Shown: positions 1 to 5,592 of the stretch, one piece after another
Layout of the letters: every line of letters begins with the position of its first letter
How positions within the stretch are numbered: position 1 is the stretch's first letter
From: Bryobacteraceae bacterium
Lineage (GTDB): Bacteria; Acidobacteriota; Terriglobia; Bryobacterales; Bryobacteraceae
Length of the DNA stretch: 7,408 nucleotides
NCBI GenBank assembly: GCA_025929455.1
Contig: JAICMB010000149.1
Location: 1-7,408, forward strand
Direction of reading: 5' to 3'
Program-made: the position numbers and the translations under genes
Notes under the pieces: model-generated
Seen by the model: the letters and a program-made list of their open reading frames with translations, nothing else
Databases searched by the model: none
What the model was told of the DNA's origin: nothing

Positions 1-575
1 ATGACGGATCCCGTGACGACACCGCAGCTATCGCTGGCGCGCGCGAGGGCGTTCGTCTGCTGCGCAATCCCGGCAATCGCGGCAAGGGTTATGCGGTGCG
101 GCACGGAATGTTGGCGGCGCAGGGCGACTGGATCCTATACAGTGACGCGGACCTGTCGACGCCGATCGAGGAAGTGGACAAGCTATATAGGGCAGCCGTT
201 GCGGGTGGGGCCCCCATTGCGATCGGCTCGCGCGCCATCGATCGTTCGCTCATCCGCGTGCACCAATCGAGCGCGCGGGAGTTATCGGGGCGGGCGTTTA
301 ACTTAGTGATGCGCGCGGTTACGGGCTTGCCGTTCCGAGATACGCAATGCGGATTCAAGCTGTACCGGCGCGATGCTGCGCAGGAGGTGTTTTCGCGCCA
401 GGTGCTGGACGGGTTCAGCTTCGACGTCGAGGACTTATATATTGCGCGGTGGCTGAAGATCAAGGCGGTGGAAGTGCCGGTGGTGTGGGCTAACTCGGAG
501 GGGACGACCGTGAGTCTGGCGAACGGCCTGAAATCGTTTGCGGATTTGTGGAGGATTCGGTGGCAGAAGAGGTGA
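1..575 (+). CDS. Family 2 glycosyltransferase, dolichyl/polyprenyl-phosphate beta-glucosyltransferase type, 5'-truncated
   Basis: This is the 3' part of a GT2 (GT-A fold) glycosyltransferase. The reading frame is open from the left edge (first full codon at position 3), so the start and about the first 40 residues lie outside. The fragment of about 190 residues begins in the nucleotide-binding DGS motif. It continues with RLLRNPGNRGKGYAVRHG, then the metal-binding DAD of YSDADLSTP, then IGSRAIDRSLI, the FRDTQCGFKL block and FSFDVEDLYIAR. This order is typical of enzymes that move glucose from UDP-glucose onto dolichyl or undecaprenyl phosphate at the cytoplasmic membrane face. The ATG at 96 is internal, because conserved residues lie upstream of it in frame. 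The C-terminus stops at RIRWQKR, slightly early for the family. No membrane segment is visible in this part. Family assignment is firm; the sugar and lipid acceptor are inferred. Confidence 0.88.
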   Translation, partial: DGSRDDTAAIAGAREGVRLLRNPGNRGKGYAVRHGMLAAQGDWILYSDADLSTPIEEVDKLYRAAVAGGAPIAIGSRAIDRSLIRVHQSSARELSGRAFNLVMRAVTGLPFRDTQCGFKLYRRDAAQEVFSRQVLDGFSFDVEDLYIARWLKIKAVEVPVVWANSEGTTVSLANGLKSFADLWRIRWQKR

Positions 576-988
576 GTGGGTTGGCGGAGTAGGTAAGGGC
601 GCTTGTTGCTGAGAAAAGCCGGGGTACCGCTAGAGACAGGTCGCCTCGAGACGCGCCTGCTGCGGCTGAATTCCTGGCCTTGTACGCGGAGCTTTTTCAT
701 GTTGACGTGCGCGGCTTCGAGTTCAATCGACATTTCCCGAGCGAGCCGACGCTTGCGTCGGTTTTAAGTTCACGTTCAGAGAAATGAACCGCAGCAACGA
801 GGATCTGGCGTTACGGATCTGTTTGCGCCGCAAAAACGCGAGCCTGGAATTGCATGCCCAGTGCCGAATGATGCCGGCGTGAGCAGTTATACGTGACTGA
901 TATCGCGCGGCACGCCTAGTCAGCGCATCATCGAAGCAAACCTCGCTGCACCCATAAAACGGCAGGACGCACGGCGGGCTGCGATAGC
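576..988. other. Intergenic region without a recognisable gene
   Basis: About 410 bases separate the glycosyltransferase from the EEP gene. No tRNA, rRNA or known protein family is recognisable on either strand. A plus-strand frame is open from 593 to a TGA at 785-787, but it has no ATG or GTG near its beginning, and its third codon positions are only about half G or C, unlike the neighbouring genes. A 32-codon frame starts at the ATG at 784, overlaps that TGA as ATGA, and ends at 882. Neither resembles anything I know; chance or decayed sequence is the simplest reading. A terminator-like hairpin lies at 746-765. I found no convincing -35/-10 pair upstream of the EEP gene. Confidence 0.6.
746..765 (+). 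terminator. Possible intrinsic terminator hairpin
   Basis: A perfect 6-bp GC-rich stem (CCGACG and CGTCGG) closes a CTTG tetraloop and is followed directly by TTTT on the plus strand. CUUG loops closed by a C-G/G-C stem are known to be unusually stable. The stem is short and the T-run is only four bases, so it is a moderate candidate. It would end plus-strand transcripts from the glycosyltransferase, although it lies about 170 bases beyond that stop codon. Confidence 0.4.
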
Positions 989-1885
989 ATGGGACAAGTG
1001 GGTGTCAGTTGTTGCCGCGCCGCGGCGTTGTTGTGCTGTATCGTGCCGCTTTGCGCGGCGGCGGTGGTTGGCGGGGCACTTGATGTTATTCGATCGGGTT
1101 CGTTTGCCTCCGGCGCACCGGCCGGCCGCGAATTGCGAGTTCTTGACTGGAACATCGATCGCGGGCGCGCGTTTGAACAGATCGTGCATGAGATTGAGGC
1201 GGCGCGCCCGGATATCGCTATTCTTCAAGAAGTCGATTTGAATGCGCGCCGCTCCGGACGGCGTGACGTGTCGCACGATCTTGCCGCGCGCGTGGGTTTG
1301 AATTACGCGTTCGCGCCGGAATTTCAGGAACTCGGGCAAGGCCAAGACGAGCAGCCTGCGTTCCACGGGCAGGCGCTGCTCACGTCGCTCCCGGTTATCC
1401 GCACGCGTGTGCTGCGCTTCAAAACTCAGTCGGGCTTCTGGAAGCCGCGGCCATTCCTTCCGCGCTGGGGAGTCATGCAGCGGCGTGTGGGTGGGCGCAT
1501 GGCGCTCGTTGCGGAACTGCGCTATCGCCGCGCTCGGCTGATCGTGTACGATGTGCACCTCGAAAGCCGCAGCTTCGGACGACTCCAGATGGCGCAACTG
1601 AACGAGGTGCTCGCGGACGCGCGGCGCTACGGGGCGGATGCTGCTATTCTCATCGCGGGCGATTTCAACTCGCTGTACAACGGGCACGCGTTGCGACGGC
1701 GTCTCGAGAGCGCCGGATTCCGGAATTGCTTCGGCGAGAAGCGCGTGCGCACACACGTGTTCACGGGTGCGATCGATTGGATCGCGGCGCGCGGCCCTAT
1801 TCAATTACGCAATGCGCACGCGCACCACGGCATCGGTGGATCGGACCATTTCCCCGTGACGGTCTCGGCAGTGGTGGACCGCTAA
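989..1885 (+). CDS. Endonuclease/exonuclease/phosphatase (EEP) family protein, probably exported or membrane-anchored
   Basis: This is a 298-residue member of the EEP (DNase I/exonuclease III-like) superfamily of metal-dependent phosphodiesterases and phosphatases. All core motifs are present: the metal-site Asn55 in LDWNID, Glu81 in ILQEVD, His190 in YDVHLES, Asp225 and Asn227 in AGDFNS, Asp263 in AIDWI, and the catalytic Asp286-His287 in GGSDHFPV. Residues 11-34 form a hydrophobic, cysteine-rich stretch after an Arg, suggesting a signal peptide or N-terminal anchor; no proper lipobox is seen. The ATG at 989 is the only usable start, because the frame is closed by a TAG at 917-919 and no ATG, GTG or TTG lies between. 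Only a weak GGCGGG precedes it. The substrate cannot be told: DNA, RNA, phospholipid and inositol phosphate enzymes share this fold. It faces murG convergently, with 13 bases between stop codons, and nothing ties it to wall synthesis. Confidence 0.9.
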   Translation: MGQVGVSCCRAAALLCCIVPLCAAAVVGGALDVIRSGSFASGAPAGRELRVLDWNIDRGRAFEQIVHEIEAARPDIAILQEVDLNARRSGRRDVSHDLAARVGLNYAFAPEFQELGQGQDEQPAFHGQALLTSLPVIRTRVLRFKTQSGFWKPRPFLPRWGVMQRRVGGRMALVAELRYRRARLIVYDVHLESRSFGRLQMAQLNEVLADARRYGADAAILIAGDFNSLYNGHALRRRLESAGFRNCFGEKRVRTHVFTGAIDWIAARGPIQLRNAHAHHGIGGSDHFPVTVSAVVDR

Positions 1886-1895
1886 GATTCCTGCG

Positions 1896-1912
1896 AAGTC
1901 AGCGGCTGACTT
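1896..1912. other. Perfect inverted repeat at the convergent gene ends
   Basis: AAGTCAGC and GCTGACTT are exact reverse complements around a single G. They can fold as a 7-bp stem with a CGG loop on either strand. The element starts 10 bases after the EEP stop codon and contains the last codons and stop of murG. Its place between convergent genes suits a bidirectional transcription-end hairpin. However, there is no T-run on either side and the stem is only moderately GC-rich, so intrinsic termination is not demonstrated. Confidence 0.35.
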
Positions 1913-2966
1913 GCTCCAGGACATCGGCGGCGCGAGCGGCGGCGCCGGGCCGGGCGAAGGTGCGTGCCCGAGCGCCCAGGGCGGTGAGCGCGGCGCGGTC
2001 GGCATTCAGTTTCGTTATTTCATCGAATAGACGCTGGCCGGTCATCTCCGAATCGAGGACCAGGCGTGCGGCCCCGGCGCGGGTGAACGCCTCCGCATTG
2101 TGGAGTTGGTGGTTGTCGGCGGCGAAAGGGAAGGGAACCAGGATGGACGGTTTGCCGGCGGCGGCGAGTTCGGCTACGGCGCCGGCGCCCGCGCGGCAGA
2201 CCACGAGATCGGCTTCGGCGAAGACGGCGGGCATGTCCTGAATAAACGGGAGCACGAGGCCGTCGGTGCCGGAGTCGACGAACTCGGCGGCGATGCTGTC
2301 GTAGGCCTCGCGGCCGGTCTGGTGAATGAAGCGCACACGCACGCCGGAGGCGCTGAATAGCGCCCAGCTTGCGCGCGCGGCTTCGTTGAGCGTACGCGAA
2401 CCGCGGCTGCCGCCCGTGACGAGCACGTTCAGAACTTCGCCGGGCGGGCGCTCGGGTAACTGGAAGAATTCGGGGCGGACGGGGAGGCCGGTGATTTCGG
2501 TCCGTCCGCGGGCGAAGAACCGCTCGGCTTCAGGGAAGCTGAGCAACGCGCGCGAGACAAAGCGGCCCACCCAGCGGTTGGCCGCGCCGGGCATGGCGTT
2601 GGGCTCCATGACGACGATCGGCACGCCGCGCAGGATCGCGCCTAAGACGACCGGACCCGCGACGTAACCGCCCATGCTGAAGACGGCGGCGGCATGCTGG
2701 CGCAGGATGCGCGAGGCGCGGCGCTGCGCGAGCGGGAGTTGCAGCAGGGTGCGCGCGATCTGCGCCGCGCCGACGCGTTTCAGGCCGCCCGCTTCGATGT
2801 ACTCGATGTCGAAACCGGCTTCGGGCACCATGCGCGCTTCAAAGCCGGTGCGCGTGCCGACGAAGACGCACTTGTGACCGCGCGCTTTGAGCTCACGCGC
2901 GACCGCGAGGGCGGGGATTACGTGGCCGCCAGTGCCGCCGCCCGCCATGATGAAGGTGCGCTTCAC
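1899..2966 (-). CDS. murG: UDP-N-acetylglucosamine--N-acetylmuramyl-(pentapeptide) pyrophosphoryl-undecaprenol N-acetylglucosamine transferase MurG
   Basis: MurG adds GlcNAc from UDP-GlcNAc to lipid I to make lipid II, on the inner face of the cytoplasmic membrane (GT28, GT-B fold). The product is 355 residues, the same length as E. coli MurG. The N-domain shows the GGGTGGH loop at 9-15, MGGYVAGP at 98-105 and EPNAMPGAANRW at 121-132. The C-domain shows GGSRGSRTLN at 185-194 (usually GGSQGA), RAGAGAVAELAAAG at 258-271 with the uracil/ribose-side Glu266, and DNHQ at 284-287. The start is GTG at 2964-2966: an in-frame TAG lies three codons upstream, and the ATG at codon 7 would cut off the first beta strand. 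No Shine-Dalgarno sequence precedes the GTG. The gap to ftsW is 64 bases and holds a hairpin element. murG is the last minus-strand gene of the cluster visible here. Confidence 0.97.
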   Translation of the reverse strand: MKRTFIMAGGGTGGHVIPALAVARELKARGHKCVFVGTRTGFEARMVPEAGFDIEYIEAGGLKRVGAAQIARTLLQLPLAQRRASRILRQHAAAVFSMGGYVAGPVVLGAILRGVPIVVMEPNAMPGAANRWVGRFVSRALLSFPEAERFFARGRTEITGLPVRPEFFQLPERPPGEVLNVLVTGGSRGSRTLNEAARASWALFSASGVRVRFIHQTGREAYDSIAAEFVDSGTDGLVLPFIQDMPAVFAEADLVVCRAGAGAVAELAAAGKPSILVPFPFAADNHQLHNAEAFTRAGAARLVLDSEMTGQRLFDEITKLNADRAALTALGARARTFARPGAAARAADVLEQVSR

Positions 2967-2983
2967 GAGAGGACGCTACGGCG

Positions 2984-3020
2984 GCGGACGACGGGCAGCC
3001 AGCAAGACGGGCCGCCCCAC
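2984..3020 (-). repeat. Hairpin repeat element, copy A, in the murG leader
   Basis: This imperfect palindrome fills much of the gap between ftsW and murG. It matches the element at 5520-5555 at about 30 of 36 aligned positions, in the same orientation. In operon mRNA the arms GGGCGGCC and GGCUGCCC pair over 8 bp including one G-U, around a loop containing GUCUUG. On the opposite strand that pair becomes an A-C mismatch, so the fold is better as operon RNA. It ends 26 bases before the murG GTG. It could be a dispersed repeat or a leader structure; with only two copies visible this cannot be settled. Confidence 0.6.
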
Positions 3021-3030
3021 TGGTTCCAGG

Positions 3031-4176
3031 TCAACTGGCGCGCTCGCTGATGCTGAGCAGGATACCGAGCATGATCAGCGTGCTTAACAGCGAGCTGCCG
3101 CCGTTGCTGATCATCGGAAGCGGAATGCCCTTGGTGGGTCCGATGTCCAGCACTACGCTGATGTTCACGAGCGCCTGCACGACAATGGCGGACGTGAGCC
3201 CGAGTGCGAGGTAGCGGCCGAAATCGTCAGGCGCGATCCAGAACAGGCGGTAGCCGCGCCACATGATTACGAGAAATCCGGCGAGCACGGCGGTGCATCC
3301 GAACAGGCCCAATTCCTCGCCGACGACCGCGTAGATGTAATCGGTGTGCGCTTCGGGCAGGTACAGAATTTTCTGACGGCCGCGCATGAGCCCGACACCG
3401 AACGCACCGCCACTGCCGACCGCGATGCGCGATTGCCTTGGTTGATAGGTGGGATCGCGGGTAGTGATCGATTCGCTGACGTAGCGCTTGACGTGCCCGT
3501 TGGGATCGATGGTGTCGAGGATCTTGTAGTCGGGATCGACGTAGGCGACGACGCGCGCGAGGCGGTATGGTTTAGCAGCGACCGAAACCATCGCAAGTAC
3601 GATGCCGAGCGCGGCGGCGGTAACGAAGTAGCGCCGCTGCAGGCCTGCGACGAAAAACATGACGGCGGCGATGGCGACCAGCACAATGGCGGTGCCGAGG
3701 TCGGGCACAACCACCGTGAAAGCGAGCACGGCGAGCGCGATAGCGGCGGGGATCAAGGTGTGTCTGTCGTTCACATCGCGCTCGCGTTCGGTGATGAACC
3801 AGGCGAGGAACAGCGCGAGGGCGGGCTTCGCAAATTCCGACGGCTGAATGCTGCCGAGCGACCCCAGGCGGAACCAGCGGTGCGTGCGCGCGTCGGCGAC
3901 GTAGACCATGACCAGCAGCATGAGCGTGATGCCGAGACCGGCAAACGCCCACCGGGGGCTGCGCAGGACGCGGTAATCCTTGCGCTTGAAATACATCAGC
4001 ACGATGAAGGACGCCACCGCCCAGACGAGCTGGTGGACGAGGAAATGCCCGCTCCAGACCTTCAGCTTGATGGCCGCCATTACAGACGACGCGCTGTAGA
4101 TCATCACGAGGCCGAACGCGACCATCAGCACGATCGTGGTGAACAGAACCCAATCCGTTTTGAGCCGTTGCGCCAT
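3031..4176 (-). CDS. ftsW: Septal peptidoglycan glycosyltransferase FtsW (SEDS family)
   Basis: FtsW is the SEDS-family membrane enzyme that polymerises lipid II into glycan strands at the division septum, together with a class B PBP such as FtsI. The 381-residue product is strongly hydrophobic, with about ten membrane segments expected (first at about 10-29, last at about 353-375). Family signatures are IQPSEFAKPAL at 110-120, VVPDLGTA at 156-163, IAVGSGGAFGVGLMRG at 251-266, and LPEAHTDYIYAVVGEELG at 273-290 with the likely catalytic Asp279. The terminal motif reads PLPMISNGGSSL (352-363), where Phe/Leu and Tyr are usual in place of Met and Asn. The loop at about 214-248 is some 17 residues longer than in E. 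coli FtsW. The ATG at 4174-4176 has a strong Shine-Dalgarno that overlaps the murD stop, so translation is probably coupled to murD. The murD context favours FtsW over RodA. Confidence 0.95.
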   Translation of the reverse strand: MAQRLKTDWVLFTTIVLMVAFGLVMIYSASSVMAAIKLKVWSGHFLVHQLVWAVASFIVLMYFKRKDYRVLRSPRWAFAGLGITLMLLVMVYVADARTHRWFRLGSLGSIQPSEFAKPALALFLAWFITERERDVNDRHTLIPAAIALAVLAFTVVVPDLGTAIVLVAIAAVMFFVAGLQRRYFVTAAALGIVLAMVSVAAKPYRLARVVAYVDPDYKILDTIDPNGHVKRYVSESITTRDPTYQPRQSRIAVGSGGAFGVGLMRGRQKILYLPEAHTDYIYAVVGEELGLFGCTAVLAGFLVIMWRGYRLFWIAPDDFGRYLALGLTSAIVVQALVNISVVLDIGPTKGIPLPMISNGGSSLLSTLIMLGILLSISERAS

Positions 4177-4180
4177 GTGT

Positions 4181-4186
4181 CTCCTC
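4181..4186 (-). promoter_or_regulatory. Ribosome binding site of ftsW overlapping the murD stop codon
   Basis: On the minus strand the sequence TAGAGGAGACACATG joins the two genes. TAG ends murD, GAGGAG is an excellent Shine-Dalgarno match starting within that stop codon, and ACAC spaces it from the ftsW ATG. It is the only strong ribosome binding site at an internal junction of this cluster, and it fixes the ftsW start. Confidence 0.85.
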
Positions 4187-5511
4187 TAGCTGGTGCGTAC
4201 CACGGGTTCGAGATTATTGACGAGCTGTTTGAACACGCGCCCGCGGTGTTCGTAATTCTGAAACTGGTCGAAGCTCGCACAGGCGGGAGCGAGCAGGACC
4301 GTATCGCCTGCCTTCGCATCGCGCGAGGCGGTTTCAATCGCGCTTTCGATCGTTCCGCTGAGGACCAACGGAACGGCATCTGCAAGTTCGCCGTGGATCT
4401 TGTCCGCCGCGGCGCCGATTAATAGCGCTGCGACAGCTTTCTCACGCAGCGGCTCGATGAGGGGAGCATAGCTCGCGCCCTTGTCTTTTCCGCCCAGAAT
4501 AATCCATAAGCGGCCCGGAAATGCGTCGATGGCCTTGAGTGTCGCGTCGACGTTGGTCGCCTTCGAATCGTTATAGTAATCGACGCCGTTCAGCGTGCGC
4601 ACGAACTCGATGCGGTGCTCAACGCCGGGGAAGGTGCACACGGCAGCGGTGATTTGCGCCAGCGACGCTCCGGCCAAGCGCGCGGCGATTGCCGCGGCCA
4701 AGGTGTTCTGGATATTGTGGCGGCCGCGCAGCGGGATGTCGGCCGCGCGCAGGAAAACATCGCCGTCGAAGTTGATACCGTCGCCCTCGAGGTAGGCCCC
4801 GGGCGTCACAGGGCGCTCCAGGCTGAACCACAGCGGGGTGGCGTTGGTGAACGAAGCGAACGCAACGCAGGTGGCGTCATCGGCGTTCAGAATGGCGAAA
4901 TCGCCTTCGCGCTGCAGCTCGAACAGGCGGCGCTTCGCGGCGGCGTAGTTGTCGAAGCTGTAATGCCGGTCGAGATGGTCGGGCGTGATGTTGAGACAGA
5001 CGCCGACACGCGCGCGGAAGGTTTGCGCGGCTTCAAGTTGGAAGCTGGAAAGCTCCAGCACGTTCCACTGATCCGGGCGCGAGCTCTTCACGAGTGCACA
5101 CGGGGCTGTGCCGATGTTGCCGCCGACCTGCGAAGGGATGCCGCTCTCGTGCAGGATGTGGCCGGTGAGCGCGGTGGTGGTGGTTTTGCCGTTGGAGCCC
5201 GTGATCCCGATGGTTTTGCCCGCGAGAAACCAGGAGGCGAGCTCGACGTCACCGATGACTTGTACGCCGCAGGAACGCGCGTCGTTGAGCAGCGGGAGAT
5301 CGAACGGCACGCCGGGCGAGAGTACGATCAGCTCCGCGCCGGCGATCGCTTCACGCGTTTGGGGCTCTACGGCAATGCCGGCGGCGTCGCCGGAGGGTTT
5401 CTCGTCAACGGCGCGGACGACGGCGCCCTTTTCGCGGAGAAGTTCGACCGCGGCGATGCCGGAGCGGGCCATGCCGATGACGGTGACGCGTTTTCCGGCC
5501 AGGTTGGTCAT
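4186..5511 (-). CDS. murD: UDP-N-acetylmuramoyl-L-alanine--D-glutamate ligase MurD
   Basis: MurD is the cytoplasmic ATP-dependent ligase that adds D-glutamate to UDP-MurNAc-L-Ala. The 441-residue product matches the family length. Its N-domain starts with the Rossmann-like VTVIGMARSG (9-18). The central ATPase domain has the P-loop GITGSNGKTTT (102-112, Lys109), ELSSFQLE (153-160), NITPDHLDRH (174-183) and Lys193 in NYAAAKRRLF, the likely carbamylated lysine. The C-domain has GRHNIQNTLAA (263-273), GVEHRIEFV (296-304), YYNDSKATN (312-320), GGKDKG (340-345) and LLAPACASFDQFQNYEHRG (406-424), a MurD hallmark. The ATG at 5509-5511 sits directly before the conserved beta strand. No Shine-Dalgarno is visible; a strong hairpin ends 15 bases upstream. 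The gap to mraY is 81 bases, the largest in the cluster, and 9 bases separate its stop from ftsW. Confidence 0.97.
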   Translation of the reverse strand: MTNLAGKRVTVIGMARSGIAAVELLREKGAVVRAVDEKPSGDAAGIAVEPQTREAIAGAELIVLSPGVPFDLPLLNDARSCGVQVIGDVELASWFLAGKTIGITGSNGKTTTTALTGHILHESGIPSQVGGNIGTAPCALVKSSRPDQWNVLELSSFQLEAAQTFRARVGVCLNITPDHLDRHYSFDNYAAAKRRLFELQREGDFAILNADDATCVAFASFTNATPLWFSLERPVTPGAYLEGDGINFDGDVFLRAADIPLRGRHNIQNTLAAAIAARLAGASLAQITAAVCTFPGVEHRIEFVRTLNGVDYYNDSKATNVDATLKAIDAFPGRLWIILGGKDKGASYAPLIEPLREKAVAALLIGAAADKIHGELADAVPLVLSGTIESAIETASRDAKAGDTVLLAPACASFDQFQNYEHRGRVFKQLVNNLEPVVRTS

Positions 5512-5519
5512 GGATGGTC

Positions 5520-5555
5520 GCGGACGAGGGCAGGCACCAAGACTGCCTGCCCTAC
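5520..5555 (-). repeat. Hairpin repeat element, copy B, in the murD leader
   Basis: AGGGCAGGCA (5527-5536) and TGCCTGCCCT (5544-5553) form a perfect 10-bp inverted repeat with a 7-base loop, inside the 81-base gap between mraY and murD. In operon mRNA the loop reads GUCUUGG. The element is homologous to the one at 2984-3020. At one stem position this copy has G-C where the other has C-G, a compensatory exchange. No T-run directly follows the stem in the operon direction, so it does not look like an intrinsic terminator. A dispersed REP-like repeat or a leader/processing structure are the main readings. Confidence 0.7.
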
Positions 5556-5592
5556 TCCGAAATTTTTGTGGGGTGGGAAGGTTCTGAGCATA

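Noticed and set aside
89..733. Minus-strand open frame of 214 codons over the glycosyltransferase and the following gap
   Set aside because: Most of it is antisense to conserved glycosyltransferase motifs. The part beyond 575 shows no recognisable domain.
850..893. Possible promoter for the EEP gene (TTGCAT at 850 and TATACG at 888)
   Set aside because: The spacing of 32 bases is far from the usual 16-18, and no better partner element lies nearby.
920..1804. Minus-strand open frame of 294 codons antisense to the EEP gene
   Set aside because: The plus strand encodes every EEP motif across this stretch; the antisense product is Arg/His/Ala-rich and unlike any family I know.
3346..4422. Plus-strand open frame of 358 codons antisense to ftsW and the end of murD
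   Set aside because: Its product is a low-complexity run of charged residues (Asp, Glu, His, Arg, Gly) with no family motif, typical of an antisense shadow in GC-rich DNA; ftsW on the other strand has full family signatures.
5561..5567. A/T run beside the copy B hairpin as evidence of an intrinsic terminator
   Set aside because: In the operon direction this run lies before the stem, not after it. On the plus strand it follows seven bases after the stem, and no plus-strand gene ends there.
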